Positions 1-7,107 of a stretch of 9,199 nucleotides of DNA are shown piece by piece. Numbering within the stretch: the first letter of the stretch is position 1; each line of letters opens with the position of its first letter. Made by a program: the position numbers and the translations under genes. The notes below the pieces were generated by a model, which did not search any database, had not been told where the DNA came from, and saw nothing but the letters and a program-made list of their open reading frames with translations. The stretch spans positions 1-9,199 of the forward strand of contig USQS01000032.1 in NCBI GenBank assembly GCA_900556865.1, written 5' to 3'. The DNA is from an uncultured Clostridium sp. (GTDB lineage: Bacteria > Bacillota > Clostridia > TANB77 > CAG-508).

Positions 1-1442
1 TTCATACCCTCATTAACTGAAGTAATACTTTCCATATCTAAATGGTTTGTAGGTTCGTCCATAATTAAAAAATTCGCACCAGATAACATCATTTTAGAAA
101 GAACACATCTTACTTTTTCTCCTCCAGAAATTACTTTTGCTTTTTTTAGTGCCTCTTCTCCAGAAAACAACATTCTACCTAAAAAGCTTCTAACATACGT
201 TTCATCTGGGTCTTTAGAATATTTTCTAAGCCAATCTGTAATAGTTTCATCTGTTTCAAATAAATAATTATTGTCTTTAGGAAAATATGTATGAGTAATA
301 GTTTGCCCCCATATAATTTCTCCTTCATCAGGTTCAAGCTCTCCCTCAATTATTTGAAACAAAGCAGTTTTGGCATTTTCATTATCTGCTAAAAAAGCTA
401 TTTTATCATTTTGTTTTACAGTAAAGGAAACATTATTTAAAATCTTTTCTCCATTTATAGTTTTTGATATATTTTTAACTTGAAGAATCTCCTTTCCAGG
501 TTCTCTATCTGGTTTGAAATCTACATAAGGATATTTCCTATTTGAAGGTCTTATTTCTTCAAACTGAATTTTTTCTAGAGTTTTCTTCCTTGATGTTGCC
601 TGCTTAGATTTTGAAGCATTAGCACTAAATCTTGCAATAAAGTCTTGTAATTCTTTAATTTTTTCCTCTTTCTTTTTATTTTGCTCTTTTGCTTGTCTTA
701 ATGCCAATTGACTAGATTCATACCAGAAATCATAATTTCCTGGATAAACAGTTATTTTTCCAAAATCCACATCTGCAATGTATGTGCAAACTTTATTTAA
801 AAAATATCTATCATGTGAAACTACAATTACAGTATTTTCAAAATTAATTAAAAATTCTTGTAGCCAATTTATACTTTTTAAATCCAAGTCATTTGTAGGC
901 TCATCTAATAAAAGAATATCTGGGTTTCCAAACAAACTTTGAGCAAGCAAAACTTTTACCTTTTCTCTTGGGTCAATTTCCTTCATAAGCTTGTAATGAT
1001 TTTCTGGAGATATTCCTAAATCATTCAAAAGCATTGCAGCATCAGATTCTGCATTCCATCCATCTAGCTCGGCAAAACGTTCCTCCAACTTTGCAGCTTT
1101 CATTCCATCTTCTTCTGAAAAATCTGGTTTAGAATAAATTTCTTCTTTCTCTTTCATAATATCATAAAGCTCTTTATTTCCCATTATTACAGTATCAATT
1201 ACAGAAAATTCTTCATATTCAAAATGGTTTTGTTTTAAAATAGAAATTCTTTCTCCTTTGTCGATTGTAACATCTCCCTTGCTTGGCTCTAGCTCTCCAG
1301 ACAACACCTTTAAAAAAGTAGACTTTCCAGCACCATTTGCTCCTATAATTCCATAGCAATTTCCTTTGCTAAACTTTATATTAACATCTTCAAACAATAC
1401 TCTTTTACCAAACCTAATTGTAACACCATTTGCAGACAACAT
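1..1442 (-). CDS. ABC-F family ATPase (YbiT-like), 3' end outside window
   Basis: Soluble protein with two ABC ATPase domains and no membrane segments, the layout of ABC-F factors, which act on the ribosome. About 480 codons are visible from ATG at 1442; the C-terminus lies beyond the left edge. NBD1 has Walker A GANGAGKST (residues 34-42), Walker B LLLDEPTNDLD (D180, E181) and H-loop SHDRYF (about 209). A basic, helical linker follows (about 238-290, with FWYESSQLALRQ and KSKQATSRKK), as expected for the arm that contacts tRNA and ribosome. NBD2 has signature ISGGEK (about 438-443) and Walker B MDEPTNHLD (D462, E463). Two motifs are degenerate: the NBD1 signature reads DPREKVKV (from 157) instead of LSGGE, and the NBD2 Walker A reads ADNENAKTA (352-360), keeping the Lys but losing the glycines. 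The site AAAGGAAAGTGA precedes the start, and the gene has its own promoter (1488-1516). The linker resembles YbiT-type proteins rather than known antibiotic-resistance ABC-Fs, so a housekeeping translation role is my inference. Confidence 0.9.
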   Translation of the reverse strand, partial: MLSANGVTIRFGKRVLFEDVNIKFSKGNCYGIIGANGAGKSTFLKVLSGELEPSKGDVTIDKGERISILKQNHFEYEEFSVIDTVIMGNKELYDIMKEKEEIYSKPDFSEEDGMKAAKLEERFAELDGWNAESDAAMLLNDLGISPENHYKLMKEIDPREKVKVLLAQSLFGNPDILLLDEPTNDLDLKSINWLQEFLINFENTVIVVSHDRYFLNKVCTYIADVDFGKITVYPGNYDFWYESSQLALRQAKEQNKKKEEKIKELQDFIARFSANASKSKQATSRKKTLEKIQFEEIRPSNRKYPYVDFKPDREPGKEILQVKNISKTINGEKILNNVSFTVKQNDKIAFLADNENAKTALFQIIEGELEPDEGEIIWGQTITHTYFPKDNNYLFETDETITDWLRKYSKDPDETYVRSFLGRMLFSGEEALKKAKVISGGEKVRCVLSKMMLSGANFLIMDEPTNHLDMESITSVNEGM

Positions 1443-1487
1443 AATATTCACTTTCCTTTCTCTCTAAAGTAAAATTAAACTTTATAT

Positions 1488-1516
1488 ATTTTACTACAAA
1501 ATAACGGAAATATCAA
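1488..1516 (-). promoter_or_regulatory. Predicted sigma-A promoter of the ABC-F gene
   Basis: On the minus strand, TTGATA (1511-1516) is followed by exactly 17 bases and then TAAAAT (1488-1493). Transcription would begin near 1480, giving a 5' leader of roughly 40 bases before the ATG at 1442. It lies downstream of the operon terminator, so the ABC-F gene is probably an independent unit. The region is AT-rich, so a chance match is possible, but spacing and position are good. Confidence 0.55.
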
Positions 1517-1533
1517 GGACTTTTAAAGTTCTT
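1515..1533. promoter_or_regulatory. 19-bp near-perfect palindrome next to the -35 box, possible operator
   Basis: AAGGACTTT, one central T, then AAAGTTCTT: two 9-bp arms with a single mismatch. It overlaps the edge of the -35 hexamer of the ABC-F promoter, a common place for a dimeric regulator to bind. No known operator consensus is recognised, so a binding role is a guess. Confidence 0.3.
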
Positions 1534-1553
1534 ACATGAATACTTTTGCATTT

Positions 1554-1796
1554 AGTTACAATTTACAGTTCATTGATATTTGACTAAAAAATTGATAATA
1601 TATTGTTTTGAAATACCGCGTAAGCGGCCAAACGAGCGAAAGCGAGTGCGAATTGGAGCAATCTACTTTCGTTCCAATAATAAAAAATTTTAATTTTTTA
1701 TTTTGGAACATACGAGGATGTGCGACACCAAGGTATAAAAAACAATATATTATCAAATTTTAAAATGACTTATTTCATGAACTGCGAATTGCAACT
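1554..1796. mobile_element. MITE-like palindromic element, 243 bp, no coding capacity
   Basis: Imperfect terminal inverted repeats of about 64 bp (1554-1617 and 1732-1796) face each other. The outer ends are AGTTACAATTTACAGTTCAT (left) and AGTTGCAATTCGCAGTTCAT (right, reverse complement). The inner part holds a perfect 18-bp match, TTGATAATATATTGTTTT at 1592-1609, with its complement at 1738-1755, and then ATACC. The roughly 115-bp core has its own hairpins (1616-1627 and 1671-1709) and is locally richer in GC (CGAGCGAAAGCGAGTGCG) than its surroundings. A 66-codon frame runs through it on the minus strand, but it merely translates the repeat, has no SD site and resembles no family. No clear target-site duplication is visible. 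It fits a miniature inverted-repeat element moved by a transposase elsewhere, but could be another kind of intergenic repeat. Together with the promoter and terminator it accounts for the gene-free stretch 1443-1823. Confidence 0.55.
1671..1709. repeat. Long hairpin at the centre of the palindromic element
   Basis: GTTCCAATAATAAAAAATT (1671-1689) pairs with AATTTTTTATTTTGGAAC (1692-1709) around a two-base loop, with one bulged base. It is nested inside the larger inverted repeat, so the whole element could extrude as a branched cruciform or fold as an RNA. A competing pairing, ATTGGA (1652-1657) with TCCAAT (1673-1678), also exists. The smaller CCGC-GTAA-GCGG hairpin lies at 1616-1627. Confidence 0.7.
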
Positions 1797-1810
1797 CCAA
1801 ATTTTTACTT

Positions 1811-1848
1811 AACAAAAAAGAGCCTATAGCAACACTATATCTCTTTTT
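1811..1848 (-). terminator. Rho-independent terminator of the rimP-truB operon
   Basis: On the minus strand, AAAAAGAG and TATAG pair with CTATA and CTCTTTTTT around the loop TGTTG, with a small internal loop (A against GG), followed by the U-rich tail TTTTTTGTT. The hairpin overlaps the last codons and the TAG stop of the truB C-terminal segment, so the gene end and the terminator share sequence. The pairing is A/U-rich and moderate in strength, but the U tract and position after the last operon gene fit well. Confidence 0.7.
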
Positions 1849-2051
1849 AACTTTTTATTTTCTATTACTCCCGTGCCTATAAATTCATTTTTATTATATA
1901 TCCTGTAAATTCCATCTTGCCTATTTTCAGTTATTTTAACACCATTTAAAAACAAATTCAAATTCCTATCATCTAAAATCACATCTTGAGTGTCTTCAAA
2001 AAAATCCTCTATTAAAATTATATTTTTTGAAATACTCGTTTCATCTTTCAT
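1824..2051 (-). CDS. Detached C-terminal domain of TruB (frameshift product)
   Basis: This 75-codon frame (ATG 2051 to TAG 1824) is not an independent gene family. It reads as the C-terminal PUA-like domain of Firmicute TruB, with LNLFLNGVKI followed by GIYRIYNKNEFIGTGVIENKKLK. The same frame continues upstream of the ATG as GDFSIEKSLSISEI, the sequence expected to follow LTRIKV in TruB. The domain has therefore been separated from the catalytic part by a single-base change near 2094. The ATG has no good SD site. It lies only a few bases from the TGA that ends the catalytic frame (2041-2043), so coupled re-initiation could make it as a separate polypeptide. Otherwise it is not translated. The domain normally helps bind the tRNA. 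Confidence 0.75.
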   Translation of the reverse strand: MKDETSISKNIILIEDFFEDTQDVILDDRNLNLFLNGVKITENRQDGIYRIYNKNEFIGTGVIENKKLKRDIVLL

Positions 2052-2703
2052 AATTTCCGAAATACTTAAACTTTTCTCTATGGAAAAATCTCCGTACCTT
2101 AATTCTTGTAAGCTCCTTCATAAAACCCACTGTATTTAGCTTTTCTGCTATATCTTCACATAAACTTCTAATATAAGTTCCTTTAGAACAGTGAACCCTA
2201 AAAGTTATTTCATTATTTTTACTAGAAACTTCTATTAAATCTATAGCGTAAATTTCAATTTCTCTTGCTTTTACCTCAATTTTCTTCCCACTTCTTGCAT
2301 ATTCATATAACTTTTTACCATTAACCTTTATTGCAGAATACATAGGAGGTATTTGGCTTTGCTTACCAACAAATTGTGATAAAACATTTTCTACATATTC
2401 TTTGGTGAGCACTTTTGTTGGAATTTCTTTTTCTTCTATAACTTTACCTTCCGAATCTCCCGTTTCAGTCTTTTTTCCTAATTTAATTGTAGCAATATAA
2501 ATTTTATCATGATTAATTAAATATTTTGAAAGACTTGTACCTTTTCCAATTAAAAGTGGCAACACTCCTGTTGCCAATGGGTCTAAAGTTCCTGTATGTC
2601 CAACTTTATTTTTTACAATTTTTTTTATTTTTTGAACCACATCATTTGAAGTCCAACCTTTTTCTTTATTTACAAGTAATATTCCATCCATATAATTTTT
2701 CAT
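2041..2703 (-). CDS. truB: tRNA pseudouridine(55) synthase TruB, catalytic part, frameshifted near 3' end
   Basis: TruB converts U55 in the T-loop of tRNAs to pseudouridine. The TruB motifs are intact: GHTGTLDPLATG (residues 35-46) with catalytic Asp41, the segment QIPPMYSAIKVNGKKLYEYAR (117-137, quoted in part by its key PPMYSA), and CSKGTYIRSLCEDIA (172-186). After KV (202-203) the frame departs from the family and ends in 17 unrelated residues at TGA 2041. Removing the base at 2094 restores KVGDFSIEKSLSISEI and joins the C-terminal domain, giving about 292 residues, the usual size. The listed start is the outermost ATG. Met5 (2691) is at least as likely: MDGILLVNK is the usual TruB beginning, and the AAGGA site (2704-2708) touches the first ATG but lies 12 bases from the second. 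The gene begins 3 bases after nrnA stops and is last in the operon. Whether the break is real or a sequencing error cannot be told here. Confidence 0.9.
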   Translation of the reverse strand: MKNYMDGILLVNKEKGWTSNDVVQKIKKIVKNKVGHTGTLDPLATGVLPLLIGKGTSLSKYLINHDKIYIATIKLGKKTETGDSEGKVIEEKEIPTKVLTKEYVENVLSQFVGKQSQIPPMYSAIKVNGKKLYEYARSGKKIEVKAREIEIYAIDLIEVSSKNNEITFRVHCSKGTYIRSLCEDIAEKLNTVGFMKELTRIKVRRFFHREKFKYFGNYER

Positions 2704-2706
2704 TCC

Positions 2707-3657
2707 TTACTTTAATTGCTTTCTAACCTCACGTAAAGCTCTTTGTTTGATTTGTTCGGGTGTTCCTGTCACAAATGCACCTGCAGCTTTATTATGTCCT
2801 CCTCCACCTAGACTTAATGCAATATTTGCAACATTTACATATTCTAAAGACCTTAATGAAATTTTGTACCCTTTATCTCCTACTGGGTGTAAAAATATAG
2901 AAACCTCAACATTTTCTATATTTTTACCAACTTCAACAATTCCTTCATGGTCTCCTGGTTTTGCTCCAACCTCAATTTCATCTTCAAGTGTTATATATGT
3001 AAACGCAACTTTACCATCTTCTAAAAACTCCATTCTATCATAAGCTTTTTTATGAAGCTCAAAATTAGCCTTATTTTTAGTTTGTAAAGTATATCTAAAT
3101 ATTTCAGAAACATCTACTCCAAGTCTTACAACACTTGCAGCAAACTCAAAAGTCTCACTTGTTGCATTAAAGCAAAAACCACATGTATCTGTTATGATTC
3201 CAGTCATTAAACATGTTGCAATATTTTTTGTTATTTTTATGTCAAAATATTTAAACATGCCTATTAAAATTTGGCAACATGCTGGAGCAACTGGATTTAT
3301 ATAATTTATATCTCCATACATGGTATTGCTTCCATGATGATCTATAACAATTTTCATTTTTGCTTTTTTAAAATATTCTTCATATCCTTTTAATATTTTA
3401 CTATCAGCACAATCTAAAGAAATTGCTAAATCATATTTTTCAACATCACTTTCTTTTTTTAGATCATTTATGCCTGGCATAAAATTAAATGATTTTGAAT
3501 GTTCTGGTATCAATATATCTGGATTTTTTCCTAAAGATTTTAATCCATATCCTATTGCTAAAGAACACCCTATAGCATCTCCATCTGGTCCAGCATGTGT
3601 TACTATTGCAATTTTTTCAGCTTTCTTTATTTCTCTTAAAATTTTATCTAGTGTCAT
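2707..3657 (-). CDS. nrnA: Bifunctional nanoRNase / pAp phosphatase, DHH-DHHA1 family
   Basis: DHH-family phosphoesterase of 316 residues, the usual NrnA size. NrnA degrades 2-5 nt RNAs to mononucleotides and dephosphorylates 3'-phosphoadenosine 5'-phosphate, using Mn2+ in the cytoplasm. The metal-binding motifs are complete: THAGPDGDAIG (20-30), SLDCAD (80-85), DHHGSN (106-111) and GIITDT (153-158). The DHHA1 substrate-binding domain ends with GGGGHNKAAGA (284-294). The ATG at 3657 follows AGAGGAAAAT. The gene lies 25 bases after the rbfA stop codon and just before truB, its common place in Clostridia, where it is often named only as a RecJ-like protein. NrnA is favoured over RecJ because the protein is short and has only the DHH and DHHA1 modules. 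It is favoured over c-di-AMP phosphodiesterase (GdpP) because there are no membrane, PAS or GGDEF parts. Confidence 0.92.
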   Translation of the reverse strand: MTLDKILREIKKAEKIAIVTHAGPDGDAIGCSLAIGYGLKSLGKNPDILIPEHSKSFNFMPGINDLKKESDVEKYDLAISLDCADSKILKGYEEYFKKAKMKIVIDHHGSNTMYGDINYINPVAPACCQILIGMFKYFDIKITKNIATCLMTGIITDTCGFCFNATSETFEFAASVVRLGVDVSEIFRYTLQTKNKANFELHKKAYDRMEFLEDGKVAFTYITLEDEIEVGAKPGDHEGIVEVGKNIENVEVSIFLHPVGDKGYKISLRSLEYVNVANIALSLGGGGHNKAAGAFVTGTPEQIKQRALREVRKQLK

Positions 3658-3682
3658 ATATTTTCCTCTTTCTAATTTTCAT

Positions 3683-4033
3683 TTATAAAATTTCTTTTAA
3701 AATATTTTCTATTCTTGCTCCATATTCTATTGAGTTATCTTCTTCAAATGTAATGTTTGGGGTATAACGCATATTTATTCTTTTTGCAAGTTCACTCCTA
3801 ATAAAGCCTTTAGATTTGTTTAATGCTTCTAATGTGTTTTTTTTACTTTTACAGTTTAATAAACTTATATAAACTCTTGCTTCTCTTAAGTCAGGAGAAA
3901 CTTTTACTTTTATTACACTAATTAAACCTGTAATATTTGTATTTTTTAAGTCTTGGTCTATTATATGGCTTATTTCTTTTTTGAACTCTTCGTTTACTCT
4001 TTCCATACGATTAGAGTTTTTTCTTTGTTTCAT
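3683..4033 (-). CDS. rbfA: 30S ribosome-binding factor A
   Basis: RbfA is a small KH-type protein that binds the immature 30S subunit near the 5' end of 16S rRNA and aids late assembly and cold adaptation. The 116 residues match the family's length. Typical features are the N-terminal RMERVNEEFKKEISHII helix, ISVIKVKVSPDLREARVYISLL (quoted by its core VSPDLREARVY), the helix KGFIRSELAKRINMRYTP, and the closing SIEYGARIENIL. A strong AGGAGG lies 8 bases before the ATG at 4033. Met10 begins the conserved part, but the SD site supports Met1. The gene begins about 20 bases after infB stops. Confidence 0.95.
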   Translation of the reverse strand: MKQRKNSNRMERVNEEFKKEISHIIDQDLKNTNITGLISVIKVKVSPDLREARVYISLLNCKSKKNTLEALNKSKGFIRSELAKRINMRYTPNITFEEDNSIEYGARIENILKEIL

Positions 4034-4053
4034 AAAATGTTCCTCCTATCCTT

Positions 4054-7000
4054 TTATCTTTTTATTTCTTTCATAACAAAAGCTTCTAAAATGTCTCCTT
4101 CTTTTATATCATTATATTTTTCTAATTGAATTCCGCATTCAAAGTCTTTTGCTACTTCTTTAACATCATCTTTATAACGTTTTAAAGATGATAATTTTCC
4201 TTCATGAATAACTACATCATCACGTATTACTCTTACACCAGCATTTCTTTCAAGTTTTCCTGTAAGTACCATTGCACCACCAACAGTTCCAACATTTGAG
4301 ATTTTGAATACTTGACGAATTTGAGCTGTTCCTATAATTTCTTCTTCATATTTAGGGTCTAACATACCTTTCATTGCTGCTTCAACATCATCTATAGCTT
4401 GGTATATTACTGAATATTGTTTTATTTGAACTTCATCTTTTTCCGCTTCTTGTTTTGCTGCCATAACTGGTCTAACATTAAATGCAATTATTATTGCATT
4501 TGAAACTTTAGCAAGTGTAACATCAGACTCTGTAACTGCTCCTGCTGCACTGTGTATTACTTTTACTCTTACTTCTTCATTTGAAACTTTTTCTAAAGAT
4601 TGTTTTAAAGCTTCTACTGAGCCTTGTACATCTGCTTTTACAATTAAGTTTAATTGCTTTAATTTTCCAGATTCCATTTGTCCAAATAAATTATCTAATG
4701 TTACTTTAGACATGGCATTTATAGATTTTTCTCTTGCTTGGCGTTTTCTTCTTTCAATTAAATGTTTTGCCATTTTTTCATCTTTTACTTCATATAGAGT
4801 TTCTCCCGCCTCTGGTACTTCTGTAAGTCCCATTATTTCTACTGGTGTAGATGGTCCTGCAAATTTTACTTTTTTACCTTTATCATTTACCATTGAACGA
4901 ATTCTACCAATAGATGTTCCAACAACTACTGTATCTCCTACATCTAGTCTTCCTCTTTGTACTAGTATAGATGCAATTGCTCCTTTATTTTTATCAAGCC
5001 TTGCCTCTAAAACCGCTCCTTTAGCCTGCTTATTTGGATTAGCTTTTAATTCTAAAACATCTGCCTCTAATAATACCATTTCAAGTAATTGATCTATGTT
5101 TATTCCTTTTTTTGCTGAAATTTCCACATAAATTGTATCTCCTCCCCATTCTTCAGGAACTAATTCATATCTCATTAATTCTTCTTTAACTTTTTGAGGA
5201 TTACTATCTGGTAAGTCAATTTTATTTATAGCAACAATTATTGGAATTCCAGCTGATTTAGCATGGTTTATAGCTTCTATAGTTTGTGGTTTTACACCAT
5301 CATTTGCTGCAACTACTAAAATTGCAATATCTGTAACTTGTGCTCCTCTTGCTCTCATTTGAGTAAATGCTTCATGACCCGGAGTATCTAAAAATGTTAT
5401 TTCTCTATTATTTATACTAACTTTATAAGCACCTATTGCTTGGGTTATTCCTCCTGCTTCTCCTTCTATTACATTTGTTTTTCTTATAACATCTAAAAGA
5501 GAAGTTTTACCATGGTCAACATGCCCCATAACAACAACTACAGGTGGACGTTCTACTAATTCATTTTCTAAATCTTCAGATTCATCAAATAATATATCTT
5601 CTTCTTTTATTTCTTCTTTTTTGTTTGCTGTTACACCAAATTCTGCAGCTACTAAATATGCTGTATCAAAATCTAAATCGTTATTTAAAGTTGCCATTAT
5701 TCCAAGTGACATAAGCTTCATTATAACTTCACTTGCTGTTTTCTTTAATTCTTGAGCTAAATCCTTTACAGAAATAGTTGCTGGAATTGTTATTTCAGTA
5801 AGCTTAAATATTTTTTGTTTTGTACGTTCTTCGCCATTTTTTGTTGCTTTTTTCTTTCCTTTTCTTCCTCTTACTGTTGTTAAGTCATAATAATCAAGCA
5901 TACTATCTTCTTGGTCTTCAAACATTCCAGATAAATTATTTCTTTGTTTCAAGTTTTTAAGTTTTCCTTCATTAATTTGCTCATAATTTTGATTATTTTT
6001 TCTGTTCTTTCTTTTATTATTTCTTGTTTCATCAAATTTATTATTATTTTTTTGTTTGTCTATATTTCTATTATAATCACGAGTATTTTCTTTTTCAGTT
6101 TCAATATTCATAATATCTTTAATATTTTTTTCAATTCCCTTTTCATCTAATGTACGTCTTCCAAATTTGTTGTTATTATATCCATTTCTTCCATTTTGAT
6201 TATTATTATTAAATCTATTATTATTATTTCCTCCAAAATTCTTGTCTTTATTCCAATTTTTTCTTTCTCCGTTTTGATATTTATTATCTCTTTTTTGAAA
6301 TCTATCAGAATTTTGATTTTGTGTATAACCTTCTCTTCTTCTATTTTGATAATTATTTTCTTCATTGTTATTTTTATAATTATTATTATAAGGTTTATTT
6401 CTTCTGTTTTGGAATTTATTATTTCTGTCTTGTCTATTTTCTTGAAACCTATTGTTATTACCGTTATTTTGTTGATTATATCTATTATTTGCAAACTCTT
6501 GATTGTTTTTTTGAAATTTATTGTTTGTTTTTTCTTGATTGTTATTTTGAACTTTATTATTAGCCATAGGTTGCTTTACATTTTTTTCATTATTTCTTGA
6601 AACTTCTTCTTTTATTTCTGCTTTTTTTGGTAATTGTTCTTCTTTCATTTTATTTTTTACTTCAACATCCTCTTGCTTTTTCTTATTTTCTTTATCTAAT
6701 CCAAATAGCTCACTTACTGTTAATGGCTTTTCTGGCTTATTTCTATAAACAATATTAAAATTCTTTTTATCTTTTCTTTTTTCAAAAGAATTTTGTTTAT
6801 CCCTTTTTGTTTTTTCAAACTTCTTTTCATCTTGAACTTCTTCTTTTATAATTACTTCTCTTCTTATTATAACAGGATTATCTTTTTTTGAAGTATTCTC
6901 TTTTTTAGGCTTATTCTCTTTTGGCTTTACATCATTACTATTTTTTGATTTTACACCAAATCTTTCTCTAATTTTTTTTGAGTCTTCATCTTCTATGTTA

Positions 7001-7107
7001 CTTAAATAACTTTTTATTTCTATTCCTATTGTTTTTGCCTTTTCTAGCAATTCTTTGCTTGGAATATTAAGTTCTTTTGCTAAATCATAAAATTTCATTT
7101 TACCCAA
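4054..7107 (-). CDS. infB: Translation initiation factor IF-2, with long Asn-rich N-terminal region
   Basis: IF2 is the GTPase that brings fMet-tRNA to the 30S subunit and promotes subunit joining. From the TTG at 7107 the protein has 1017 residues, against about 716 in Bacillus subtilis. Order: first IF2N domain (about 5-50, FYDLAKELNIPSKELLEKA); a charged, low-complexity stretch (about 52-425) with an Asn-rich core (172-318); second IF2N domain (about 438-492); GTPase domain with G1 GHVDHGKT (528-535), G2 GGITQ (552-556), G3 DTPGH (574-578), G4 NKID (628-631) and G5 SAK (664-666); then domains II, III and the C-terminal fMet-tRNA-binding domain, with VKADVQGSVEAL and GTAQIRQVFKIS. All catalytic motifs are intact. 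TTG 7107 is chosen because GGGGGTGA (7113-7120) stands 5 bases before it. ATG 7122 overlaps that site and has no SD of its own. ATG 7098, where homologous MKFYDLAKELN begins, is 14 bases away. It overlaps the end of ylxR by 8 bases, implying coupled translation. Confidence 0.96.
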   Translation of the reverse strand: MGKMKFYDLAKELNIPSKELLEKAKTIGIEIKSYLSNIEDEDSKKIRERFGVKSKNSNDVKPKENKPKKENTSKKDNPVIIRREVIIKEEVQDEKKFEKTKRDKQNSFEKRKDKKNFNIVYRNKPEKPLTVSELFGLDKENKKKQEDVEVKNKMKEEQLPKKAEIKEEVSRNNEKNVKQPMANNKVQNNNQEKTNNKFQKNNQEFANNRYNQQNNGNNNRFQENRQDRNNKFQNRRNKPYNNNYKNNNEENNYQNRRREGYTQNQNSDRFQKRDNKYQNGERKNWNKDKNFGGNNNNRFNNNNQNGRNGYNNNKFGRRTLDEKGIEKNIKDIMNIETEKENTRDYNRNIDKQKNNNKFDETRNNKRKNRKNNQNYEQINEGKLKNLKQRNNLSGMFEDQEDSMLDYYDLTTVRGRKGKKKATKNGEERTKQKIFKLTEITIPATISVKDLAQELKKTASEVIMKLMSLGIMATLNNDLDFDTAYLVAAEFGVTANKKEEIKEEDILFDESEDLENELVERPPVVVVMGHVDHGKTSLLDVIRKTNVIEGEAGGITQAIGAYKVSINNREITFLDTPGHEAFTQMRARGAQVTDIAILVVAANDGVKPQTIEAINHAKSAGIPIIVAINKIDLPDSNPQKVKEELMRYELVPEEWGGDTIYVEISAKKGINIDQLLEMVLLEADVLELKANPNKQAKGAVLEARLDKNKGAIASILVQRGRLDVGDTVVVGTSIGRIRSMVNDKGKKVKFAGPSTPVEIMGLTEVPEAGETLYEVKDEKMAKHLIERRKRQAREKSINAMSKVTLDNLFGQMESGKLKQLNLIVKADVQGSVEALKQSLEKVSNEEVRVKVIHSAAGAVTESDVTLAKVSNAIIIAFNVRPVMAAKQEAEKDEVQIKQYSVIYQAIDDVEAAMKGMLDPKYEEEIIGTAQIRQVFKISNVGTVGGAMVLTGKLERNAGVRVIRDDVVIHEGKLSSLKRYKDDVKEVAKDFECGIQLEKYNDIKEGDILEAFVMKEIKR
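6154..6594 (-). repeat. Low-complexity Asn-rich coding tract inside infB
   Basis: This stretch encodes about 147 residues of IF2, of which I count 54 Asn, with Gln, Arg, Lys, Phe and Tyr making up much of the rest. Recurrent short units are NNRF, NNKFQ and NNNN. At the DNA level the plus strand shows runs of ATT triplets (for example around 6201-6235), prone to slippage. Frames on the opposite strand, rich in Ile and Phe, are by-products of this composition. The segment is predicted to be disordered and basic, lying between the two IF2N domains. Confidence 0.9.

Noticed and set aside
1556..1756. 66-codon minus-strand frame
   Set aside because: It lies wholly inside the palindromic element, has no SD site and resembles no protein family. 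It is a translation of the inverted repeat.
2041..2051. UGA read as Trp (alternative code) to explain the truB break
   Set aside because: Reading through TGA 2041 in that frame does not give TruB-like sequence, while a one-base shift does. Other genes use TGG for Trp and show no internal TGA.
2085..2105. Programmed ribosomal frameshifting in truB
   Set aside because: No slippery heptamer, no stop codon at the shift point, and no obvious downstream structure; the family is not known to use it.
2747..3043. 98-codon plus-strand frame within nrnA
   Set aside because: Antisense to a fully conserved gene, with no SD site and no recognisable domain.
4712..5092. 126-codon plus-strand frame within infB
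   Set aside because: Antisense to the GTPase and domain II region of IF2; no independent signal.
6147..6600. Ile/Phe-rich frames on both strands within infB
   Set aside because: They are shadows of the AAT/AAC-rich coding tract of IF2; the pattern follows from base composition and the infB frame is clearly coding.
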